Below, piece after piece: positions 1 to 5,303 of a stretch of 14,074 bases of DNA (the stretch's first letter is position 1; each line of letters starts with the position of its first letter). The stretch is taken from contig DATKQY010000049.1 of assembly GCA_035532475.1 (NCBI GenBank), positions 1 to 14,074 of the forward strand, written 5' to 3'. The position numbers were made by a program, and so were the translations under genes. The notes under the pieces were generated by a model. That model did no database searches. It was not told the DNA's origin and saw only the letters and a list, made by a program, of their open reading frames with translations. Source of the DNA: DATKQY01 sp035532475 (GTDB lineage Bacteria; Actinomycetota; Acidimicrobiia; Acidimicrobiales; Bog-793).

Positions 1-581
1 GTCTCGCCCGGGAAGACCGAACGGATCGACGGGCGCCTGAGCGCCCGGGCGACCTCGCCCGGCGTCGCCCGGCGGAGGTCGGCGACGGTCGCGACGAGCA
101 GGCCGTCCGGCTCCAGCCGGGCGTACACGTCGGCGAGCAGGTCCGCCGGGTCGCCCGTCCGTTCGAGCGAGCCGTCGAGCACGCACACCGCCGCGTCACG
201 CCCGGCAGTGCCGGCTCCGTTCGCCGAGTGCGGCCGCGCCGCGGCGTCGCGCTCGAACGACTCGAGCGTGAGCCCCATCGAAGAGAGCGAGGTGCGTGTC
301 CCCGACGTGTCGGCGCACGAGACGAGCACCCGCCTGTTCGCACCGGCCTCACGCACGTCCAGGTGATGGGTGACGGCGTCGGCGGCGATGCGGTCGCTCC
401 ATCCGCGCGCTCGGCCTCCCGCCCCGCTGCGCCGGACGTCACCGCCGGCGGCGAGGTCGGCGGAAGGACCGGCCTGCGCGCCGTTCGAGGAGGTCGTCGG
501 GGCCGTCGCGCCGCCTGGCCGCGGATCGAAGGCCGGAGCGCTCACCACGTCCGCGGCCGGCTCGTTGTCTTCCTGATCCAC
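1..581 (-). CDS. Class I SAM-dependent methyltransferase-like protein, partial at left edge
   Basis: An open frame runs on the minus strand from an upstream stop at 744-746 through the left edge. The segment from a GTG at 581-579 has high G/C at third codon positions, while the codons just upstream (641-582) do not, so GTG 581 is my preferred start; it has no convincing ribosome binding site. The first ~60 residues are Ala/Gly/Pro-rich and probably disordered. They are followed by NRRVLVSCADTSG, in the position of the SAM-binding strand-loop, then AAVCVLDGSLER, and then DPADLLADVYARLEPDGLLVATVAD. The last segment matches the usual pattern of Rossmann methyltransferases, in which a helix precedes a Leu-x-Pro-x-Gly turn and a strand. 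The glycine-rich motif I is atypical (SCADTSGTRTS rather than GxGxG), so activity is uncertain. The 3' end lies outside the window. Substrate is unknown; a glycan or small-molecule target is only inference from neighbours. Confidence 0.6.
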   Translation of the reverse strand, partial: MDQEDNEPAADVVSAPAFDPRPGGATAPTTSSNGAQAGPSADLAAGGDVRRSGAGGRARGWSDRIAADAVTHHLDVREAGANRRVLVSCADTSGTRTSLSSMGLTLESFERDAAARPHSANGAGTAGRDAAVCVLDGSLERTGDPADLLADVYARLEPDGLLVATVADLRRATPGEVARALRRPSIRSVFPGE

Positions 582-862
582 GCAGTATGCCTGTTCTGTT
601 CGTCGCCGAGGCGTCCGCCGTGACGGGTCCCTCAGTCGCACCCATAATCCGGTCGCACGCCCGCGAATGGAGTCGCGCCCCTGGTGAGGATGCCCGCCCC
701 CCGGGCGCGGGCCCACCTCACGAGCGCCCGCGACCGGAACACGCTAGCCCGGAACGTGTCTTGGGCTCCAGCCAGGAGGCCCGTCGCGCGGTGGCTCGCG
801 GCCACGGGCGCGAGGTTTATAGTCCATCTCCTATACATCGCATAAACGCCTAGAAGCTCGTT
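582..862. other. Intergenic region between ATPase and methyltransferase genes, with AT-rich patch
   Basis: No convincing gene here; the open frames present have poor codon bias. Positions 815-866 are conspicuously AT-rich for this genome and contain nested inverted repeats: GTTTAT (815-820) with ATAAAC (842-847), TATAG (818-822) with CTATA (831-835), and CTAGAA (850-855) with TTCTAG (861-866). The last overlaps the ATPase stop codon. The patch could hold the promoter of the methyltransferase gene (TATAAA-like hexamers on the minus strand), with a leader of over 200 nt, or a weak terminator for the ATPase gene. The sequence does not decide between these. Confidence 0.4.
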
Positions 863-866
863 CTAG
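850..866. repeat. Inverted repeat CTAGAA-N5-TTCTAG at the ATPase stop codon
   Basis: Two perfect 6-bp arms surround GCTCG, and the ATPase stop (863-865) lies in the right arm. There is no T-run on the minus strand, so it would be a poor intrinsic terminator. The octamer TTCTAGAA recurs at 2082-2089, just upstream of the same gene. Confidence 0.45.
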
Positions 867-2053
867 TCGGTGTCGCGCATGGCGAGATGAGGGATCGAGC
901 GCTTCAGGAACTCGCCGAACATCGGCACGGTGAAGTCGATCTCGCCCCAGCGCGGTGAGTAGCAGAGGGCCTTTTTGATCAGGCCGTCACGCGTCGGTCC
1001 GAGGGCGGTGGCCTTCTTCCCGAGGAGCGCGGCGACCCCGGAGGAGCGCACGGGGCCGGGGCCGAGCTCCGCCATCGCGCGCAGGTAGGCGCGCTCGGGG
1101 TCGCTGGTCCTTCCGGTCCGGACCCGGAAGAAGCCGTCGTCGAGCTCGGCGGTCGCGACCGGGATGCTCCGCTCGACGTCGTCGAGGCTGATCGCGTCGG
1201 GGCCGTCAGCGGCGTCCCAGGCCTGCTTGCCGAACTCCTGGAGGAAGTACGGGTAGCCGCGCGTCACCTCGATCACGCGCCCGAGCGCGTCCTCGCTCCA
1301 GCCGACGGCCTCGTCGGCCGCGGGGACGACGAGCGCCTCACGGGCCTGCTCGCTCGAGAGCGAGCCGACGACGGGGAAGGTGAACATGCGCTCGGCGTAG
1401 GACTTCGCCTCACCCGTGAGGCTCGCGAGCGACGGCAGACCCGCGCCGGCGATGGTGATGGGCAGCCGCAGCTGCGCGGCGCGGTGCAGCCCCACCACGA
1501 GGGCCTCGAGCGTCGGCCGCTTCACGTAGTGCAGCTCGTCGATGCTCACAAGGACACCGGTCGCGTGGTCGCGCGCCACCTCGCCGAGCTCGACGAAGAG
1601 GCCCGCGAGGTCCGTGGCGAGGTCGCCCGAGTCCGCCGGGCCGTGCACGGCCTCGACGTCGATGCTCAGCTCGGGACCGTCGGGGAGACGGATGCTGAAG
1701 GCCTTGAGCACGCCGAGCGCCCTGCCCACGCGCTCGCCGATCCGGCGCCTGGCGTCCATCGCGAGCAGGACGCGCCGGAAGGCCGAGGCGAGACGCGCGG
1801 GCAGGTCGCCCTCCTCGGTCACCTCGATGTGCTCGTGGAAGTACCCGCGGGCCTCGGCGAGCTGCTCGAACTCGTTGAGCAGGACGGTCTTTCCGACTCC
1901 CCGCAGGCCGGTGAGCATCTCGCTCCGCCCGTCCCGCCCGAGCAGCAGGCGCTGCAGCGCGACGTCCATCGCGTCGATCTCGCGATCACGCCCGACCAGG
2001 GCCGGCGGTCGGGTGCCGGCGCCCGGACTGTAGGGGTTGCGGACCGGATCCAC
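863..2053 (-). CDS. Lone AAA/STAND-type ATP-binding protein (archaeal-ATPase/Orc-like)
   Basis: This 396-residue protein is an ATP-driven switch of unknown target, predicted cytoplasmic with no signal or membrane segment. LVGRDREIDAM (19-29) is the N-terminal box typical of AAA_16/archaeal ATPases. Walker A is GLRGVGKT (49-56), Walker B is VLVSIDE (167-173), a sensor-1-like ITIAGAG lies at 199-205, and GYPYFLQ (266-272) is a hallmark of the lid region in this family. Residues ~315-396 look like a winged-helix domain (EFLKRSIPHL near the end). The start is GTG 2053-2051 with no Shine-Dalgarno; a TATCCT hexamer 6 nt upstream suggests a leaderless mRNA. It stands alone on the minus strand, with no effector nuclease, protease or toxin gene next to it, so a defence role cannot be claimed. 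Proteins of this type are common single genes in actinobacteria and are usually left without a function. Confidence 0.88.
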   Translation of the reverse strand: MDPVRNPYSPGAGTRPPALVGRDREIDAMDVALQRLLLGRDGRSEMLTGLRGVGKTVLLNEFEQLAEARGYFHEHIEVTEEGDLPARLASAFRRVLLAMDARRRIGERVGRALGVLKAFSIRLPDGPELSIDVEAVHGPADSGDLATDLAGLFVELGEVARDHATGVLVSIDELHYVKRPTLEALVVGLHRAAQLRLPITIAGAGLPSLASLTGEAKSYAERMFTFPVVGSLSSEQAREALVVPAADEAVGWSEDALGRVIEVTRGYPYFLQEFGKQAWDAADGPDAISLDDVERSIPVATAELDDGFFRVRTGRTSDPERAYLRAMAELGPGPVRSSGVAALLGKKATALGPTRDGLIKKALCYSPRWGEIDFTVPMFGEFLKRSIPHLAMRDTD

Positions 2054-2059
2054 GCACCA

Positions 2060-2065
2060 AGGATA
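2060..2065 (-). promoter_or_regulatory. Candidate -10 box (TATCCT) of a leaderless ATPase transcript
   Basis: On the minus strand TATCCT ends 6 nt before GTG 2053, which places the expected transcription start at or next to the start codon. It fits the actinobacterial TANNNT consensus. No good -35 box is visible. Confidence 0.4.
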
Positions 2066-2072
2066 TAGCGTG

Positions 2073-2102
2073 TTTAGACCTTTCTAGAATTGAACGTATA
2101 AA
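2073..2102 (+). promoter_or_regulatory. Candidate promoter reading toward the DUF1989 gene
   Basis: TTTAGA (2073-2078) and TATAAA (2097-2102) are separated by 18 bp in the AT-rich gap. They would give a leader of about 210 nt before GTG 2321. The match is loose and the local AT-richness raises the chance of a coincidence. Confidence 0.25.
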
Positions 2103-2320
2103 TGGACGGCAGGACTCGCGGTCGTCGCACGCTCGGCCAGTTCACGCGGCGTTCATCGCCCGCGCCGCGCGACGCGGCGGTGGGCGGATCGCCCGCGGTT
2201 ACGCTCCCGCGACCGATGCCGAGGACGCACGCCGAGGCGGACCGAGACCGCCACACTCCGACCCGCACGCCCGGGCCCGCCGCGCGGCGGCGCCAGCGCG
2301 CCGCCGGGAGCTGAACGCTC

Positions 2321-2905
2321 GTGCGCTTCCCCGTCGAAGCCGGCCACGGCCTCGCCGTCGAGCTGGCGGCGGGCCACGCCGTCCAGGTCATCGACGTCGA
2401 GGGCGGCCAGGTGGGCGACCTGTTCGCCTTCTCGCTCGCCGACCCGTCGGAGCACCTCAGCGCTTCGCACACCCGCATCCACAACGGCCGGATGTTTCCC
2501 TCCATCGGCCAGCCCTTCGTGACCGACCGCCGTGAGCCGCTCCTCGTGCTCGAGGTCGACGAGAGTGCCGGCGTGCACGACATGCTGATCGCGGCGTGCG
2601 ATCGCAACCGCTACGTACAGCTCGGCGTGTGGCCGCACCGGTCGAGCGCGGACAACCTCAACGAGGCGCTCGCGGCCCGGGCGCTCGTGGCGACGGTGGT
2701 CCCGCAGCCGGTCAACCTGTTCATGTCCGTCGAGGTCGGGGCCGACGGCTCGATCGAGCTTGCGGAGGCGACAACGGCGCGCGGCGACTCGGTGACGCTC
2801 CGGGCGGTGCGCGCCTGCATCGTGGTCGTGTCCGCGTGCCCGCAGGACCTGCTGGCGGTCAACCGGAGCGGCCCGAGCCCGCTCGCGCTCGAGGTCTCGC
2901 CCTGA
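2321..2905 (+). CDS. DUF1989 / urea carboxylase-associated family protein
   Basis: This 194-residue protein matches the DUF1989 family, often annotated as urea carboxylase-associated because members sit beside urea carboxylase or aminomethyltransferase genes. Recognisable family blocks are GGQVGDLFAFS (28-38), SASHTRIHNG (47-56), HDMLIAACDRNRY (86-98), HRSSADNL (106-113), PQPVNLFMSVEV (128-139) and SACPQDLLAVN (171-181). Cys93 and the CPQD motif (173-176) are kept; at the usual HxSC box this copy reads HRSS, with Ser where Cys is expected, as far as I remember the family. The start is GTG 2321 with GGGAG at 2306-2310, a spacing of 10 nt. No urea carboxylase, allophanate hydrolase or glycine-cleavage gene is in the window, so the copy looks isolated. 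The biochemical role is unproven. It converges on the mgtC-like gene. Confidence 0.85.
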   Translation: MRFPVEAGHGLAVELAAGHAVQVIDVEGGQVGDLFAFSLADPSEHLSASHTRIHNGRMFPSIGQPFVTDRREPLLVLEVDESAGVHDMLIAACDRNRYVQLGVWPHRSSADNLNEALAARALVATVVPQPVNLFMSVEVGADGSIELAEATTARGDSVTLRAVRACIVVVSACPQDLLAVNRSGPSPLALEVSP

Positions 2906-2943
2906 CGACCAGGCCGACCGGACCCGCCGACGACGTGCGCGGA

Positions 2944-2958
2944 GCGACGCCGGGTCGC
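2944..2958. terminator. Weak hairpin in the convergent gap
   Basis: GCGAC (2944-2948) and GTCGC (2954-2958) form a 5-bp stem with a 5-nt loop between the two convergent stop codons (2905 and 2966). There is no T-run on either side. It is the only terminator-like element seen in this 60-bp gap. Confidence 0.25.
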
Positions 2959-2965
2959 CGTGCGG

Positions 2966-3754
2966 CTATTCGACGGCGGTGTTGGCGTCGCCGGCGAGCA
3001 CCGCGTCGACCCCGTCGAGCTCGGAGAGCGCCGCGGCCAGCTCGTCGACCGAAGCCCGGCCGTGGACGCTGAGCGTCAGCTCGACCATCGGTCGCTCCTT
3101 CGCCCGGCCCGTCCGGTCTCGTTCCTCGCCGCGAGCCCCCCAGTAGCCGACCGTCTCGGTCGAGACCTCCTCGACCGAAAAGCCCCGCTCGGTCGCGACG
3201 CGCAGCACCTTGCGCAAGAGCCCCATGCCGTCGGGATAGCGGACGCGAAGCACCGAGATGGCGGTGGCCGAACGGGGCAGCCGGTGGGTCAGCGCGGGGA
3301 ACGCGACGGCGACGATGAAGTAGACGCCGGCGGCACAGACGGCGAGCACCGGGAGGCCGGCGCCCGACGCCGAACCGATGGCCGCGGTGACCCAGATCCC
3401 GGCGGCGGTGGTGAGGCCACGCACCGCGTCCCGGCGCACGAAGATCATCCCCGCGCCGAGGAACCCGACACCGGCGACGATCCCGGCGGCGACCCGGGAC
3501 GGGTCGAGCACGACCCGGCTCGGCTCGAGCACGTCGGTGAAGCCGTACTTGCTGACCAGCATGAACAGCGCGGCACCGACGCCGACGAGGGTGTAGGTCC
3601 TCAAGCCCGCGCTCTTCTGGTGGATCTCGCGTTCGAGGCCGATGAGCGCCGAGAGCAGCAATGCCAGGCCGAGCTCGCCCACCTGCCGCCATCCCTCGCC
3701 GTTCTGCACGCTCGCCGCGAGGAGATGGGGCAGTGACGCTAGGCCAGGGCTCAC
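2966..3754 (-). CDS. MgtC/SapB family membrane protein
   Basis: Up to 262 residues. MgtC proteins are inner-membrane factors tied to growth at low Mg2+ and, in pathogens, to survival in macrophages and phosphate/ATP homeostasis; most are not transporters themselves. Hydrophobic segments lie at about 27-40, 54-70, 87-106, 113-128 and 133-155, followed by a soluble ACT-like domain at ~165-262. Signature blocks are SALIGLERE (35-43), SAGLRTYTLVGVGAALF (48-64), GVGFLGAGMIF (95-105) and GLTTAAGIWVTAAIG (113-127). The open frame allows GTG 3754, but this lies 3 nt from a PHO box and would precede the putative -10 (TAGCGT, 3741-3736). Later starts, GTG 3709 (residue 16) or GTG 3682 (residue 25, with GAGGG 10 nt upstream), would give the usual short N-terminus before the first helix. 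The true start is therefore probably internal. The neighbours are unrelated. Confidence 0.9.
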   Translation of the reverse strand: MSPGLASLPHLLAASVQNGEGWRQVGELGLALLLSALIGLEREIHQKSAGLRTYTLVGVGAALFMLVSKYGFTDVLEPSRVVLDPSRVAAGIVAGVGFLGAGMIFVRRDAVRGLTTAAGIWVTAAIGSASGAGLPVLAVCAAGVYFIVAVAFPALTHRLPRSATAISVLRVRYPDGMGLLRKVLRVATERGFSVEEVSTETVGYWGARGEERDRTGRAKERPMVELTLSVHGRASVDELAAALSELDGVDAVLAGDANTAVE

Positions 3755-3757
3755 CCT

Positions 3758-3790
3758 GCCAGGCTAACGGAAGGTTAACGGAAGATGAAC
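3758..3790 (-). promoter_or_regulatory. PHO box: three tandem 11-bp units (PhoP/PhoB operator)
   Basis: On the minus strand, reading toward mgtC, three units abut with exact 11-bp phasing: GTTCATCTTCC (3790-3780), GTTAACCTTCC (3779-3769) and GTTAGCCTGGC (3768-3758). A fourth, weaker unit, GGTCGCCGTCC, lies at 3801-3791 (7 of 11 matches to the first). Actinobacterial PhoP operators are 11-bp direct repeats built on GTTCACC-like heptads, so this is a good match by pattern. TAGCGT at 3741-3736 is positioned as a -10 box, with the third unit over the -35 region. This fits activation by phospho-PhoP under phosphate starvation. Confidence 0.65.
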
Positions 3791-4169
3791 GGACGGCGAC
3801 CACCAGCGCAGGCTGACGGTGGCCGGCGGGACGGACTGGGTCCCTCGGCCTCCCGGGACGGTGGCGCGGAGCACGGACACTGCTCGATCACCACTCCGGT
3901 CGCGAAGTCCTCGAACCGGACCCCCCCGCCCGGCTCCGGGCGCGACGACGCGCCGTGGAGGCTCGTCGTGCGCGGAGGACACGAGAGGCGCTCGAGGCCG
4001 CCGTCGAGCGAGGCCCGCAACCGCTCGAGCTCGTCCTCGACGGGGACGACCTGGCGACGACGGACGCGGGGTGGGAGGGGCCGAGTGGGCAGCGGTGCCG
4101 GGCGCCCATCGGCCGCGGCCGACGCCGGGCGAGCCGCATCCTCGGAGCACCTGGCGCTACGGTCGTACC
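3791..4169. other. Intergenic region between mgtC-like and uppS-like genes; doubtful small minus-strand ORF
   Basis: No gene recognised. One minus-strand frame, from TTG 4020 to the stop at 3777-3775 (81 codons), has about 90% G/C at third positions over its first 60 codons. It reads LRASLDGGLERL, then CPPRTTS, then VRFEDFATGVVIEQCPCS, which suggests a possible two-Cys-pair small protein. It has no ribosome binding site or ATG/GTG start, matches no family I know, and its end runs through the PHO box. It is noted here rather than called as a gene. The plus-strand frame upstream of uppS is Arg/Pro-rich and not protein-like. Confidence 0.3.
4158..4163 (+). promoter_or_regulatory. Candidate -10 box (TACGGT) of a leaderless uppS transcript
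   Basis: TACGGT fits TANNNT and ends 6 nt before GTG 4170, the same geometry as at the ATPase gene (TATCCT, 6 nt, GTG). No Shine-Dalgarno precedes the GTG. No clear -35 box is seen. Confidence 0.4.
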
Positions 4170-4943
4170 GTGCTGGCTCGGGACGTGGTCTACCGCTTGT
4201 ACGCGCGTCGCCTCCGCCGACAGCTCGACGGCGGCCGGCTGCCCAAGCACGTCGGGCTCATCATGGACGGCAACCGGCGGTGGGCCCGGCAGATGGGGAT
4301 GGCCGACCCGAGCCTCGGGCACCGCTACGGGGCTGAGCACGTCGAGGACGTGCTGACCTGGTGCGAGGCTGCCGGGATCAAGCACGTGACGGTGTTCGTC
4401 TGTTCGACCGAGAACCTGCAGAACCGCGGTGACGCCGAGGTCGCCTACCTGATGCAGGTGATCGAGCAGGTCATCGCCCGAAAGCTCGCTCGGGACCCGA
4501 CCTGGGAGGTGCACCTCGCGGGATCCGTCGACCTCGTGCCGGACTCGACCGCCCGGGCCCTGAAGCGGGCGGTCGAGGCGAGCCGCGACTGCGCCACGGG
4601 TGCCCATGTCACGCTGGCCGTCGGCTACGGCGGGCGCCAGGAGGTCATCGACGCGCTGCGGGCGCTGCTGTACGAGCAGGACGCCAAGGGGGCGAGCCTC
4701 GCCGAGGTCGCCGAGACGATCACGACCGAGGACATCGCCCGGCATCTCTACACTGCCGGCCAGCCCGATCCTGACCTGGTGATTCGGACGAGCGGCGAGC
4801 TGCGCCTCTCCAACTTCCTGCTCTGGCAGAGCGCCTACTCCGAGCTGTACTTCTGCGAGGCCTACTGGCCGGCCTTTCGCGAGATCGACTTCCTGCGCGC
4901 GTTGCGCAGCTTCGCCGCGAGGGAACGACGTTTCGGCGGCTGA
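4170..4943 (+). CDS. uppS: Short-type cis-prenyltransferase (isoprenyl transferase, UppS/Rv1086-like)
   Basis: The 257-residue enzyme condenses isopentenyl diphosphate onto an allylic diphosphate in cis, supplying the polyprenyl carrier (or the short Z-prenyl primer made by the mycobacterial Rv1086 type) for peptidoglycan and other wall glycans. It acts at the cytosol-membrane interface. The active-site block HVGLIMDGNRRWAR spans 27-40, with the metal-binding Asp at 33. Then come GHRYGAEH (50-57), VFVCSTENLQNR (75-86), VGYGGRQEVIDA (151-162) and the substrate-binding block RTSGELRLSNFLLWQ (206-220) ending in SELYF. All key residues of the family are present. The N-terminus DVVYRLYARRLRRQL is typical of the actinobacterial short paralogue. 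The frame is open far upstream, but the sequence before GTG 4170 is not protein-like, so GTG 4170 is chosen. Product chain length cannot be read from sequence alone. A strong hairpin follows at 5161-5187. Confidence 0.93.
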   Translation: MLARDVVYRLYARRLRRQLDGGRLPKHVGLIMDGNRRWARQMGMADPSLGHRYGAEHVEDVLTWCEAAGIKHVTVFVCSTENLQNRGDAEVAYLMQVIEQVIARKLARDPTWEVHLAGSVDLVPDSTARALKRAVEASRDCATGAHVTLAVGYGGRQEVIDALRALLYEQDAKGASLAEVAETITTEDIARHLYTAGQPDPDLVIRTSGELRLSNFLLWQSAYSELYFCEAYWPAFREIDFLRALRSFAARERRFGG

Positions 4944-5303
4944 GCGCTGCCGGCGTCGCCGCCCGCGAGGCGACGCGCGACGCGAGATGCCGGTGCCCGC
5001 CTCGCGAGCTCGGCGAGCCTCGGGGACACGCGGCGATCCGTCGGGTGCTCACCCCGCCTCGGCTTGTCCGGGTGCTCGATGAGTGGCGCGTCGAAGGCTC
5101 GAGCGTCGAGAGACCCGTGGGAGGATGCCGAAACGCCCCATCCGCCAGGGAGTGACTCCCGGGCTGGCACCCCTTCTGGGTGAGCCCGACCCGATTCCTT
5201 CGCTGAGCGCCGTTAGGGTTGAGCCTCGGCTGGGCGCGGGCAGCGCCGGCGACCGGAAGGGATCTGTTGCCCTTCAACGACGACGGAATGGAGAGATGTC
5301 GCT
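4944..5303. other. Intergenic region between uppS and the secreted hydrolase gene
   Basis: No gene supported; a minus-strand frame entering from uppS has only moderate third-position GC. In order it holds a 13-bp perfect palindrome GGGAGTGACTCCC (5148-5160), the 10-bp-stem hairpin at 5161-5187, a TAGGGT -10-like box (5214-5219) without a clear -35, a hairpin GAAGGG/CCCTTC (5256-5261 with 5270-5275, 8-nt loop) in the likely leader, and GGAGAG (5290-5295), the Shine-Dalgarno for GTG 5304 at 8 nt spacing. I do not recognise a known riboswitch here. Confidence 0.5.
5161..5187 (+). terminator. Strong GC hairpin downstream of uppS
   Basis: GGGCT (5161-5165) pairs with AGCCC (5183-5187), and CACCC (5168-5172) pairs with GGGTG (5178-5182). 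There is a 2-nt bulge and a 5-nt loop. There is no U-tract. It lies between uppS and a plausible promoter (TAGGGT at 5214), which fits a terminator. Confidence 0.45.

Noticed and set aside
228..623. 131-codon plus-strand frame at the left end
   Set aside because: Arg-rich shadow of the minus-strand methyltransferase-like frame, which has better codon bias and recognisable motifs.
863..2053. ATPase as the core of a defence system
   Set aside because: No effector, nuclease, protease or membrane toxin gene lies beside it; the neighbours belong to unrelated functions, so the claim has no support here.
2102..2314. Small plus-strand ORF ahead of the DUF1989 gene
   Set aside because: Arg/Pro/Thr-rich text, no ribosome binding site; its ATG falls inside the candidate promoter. 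Best read as untranslated leader.
2859..3803. 314-codon minus-strand frame over the mgtC-like gene
   Set aside because: Arg-rich shadow frame; the alternative frame has the MgtC signature blocks.
5220..5303. c-di-AMP (ydaO-type) or c-di-GMP riboswitch in the leader of the secreted hydrolase
   Set aside because: Secreted wall hydrolases of actinobacteria often carry ydaO elements, but none of the conserved sequence blocks is visible; only a simple hairpin is present.
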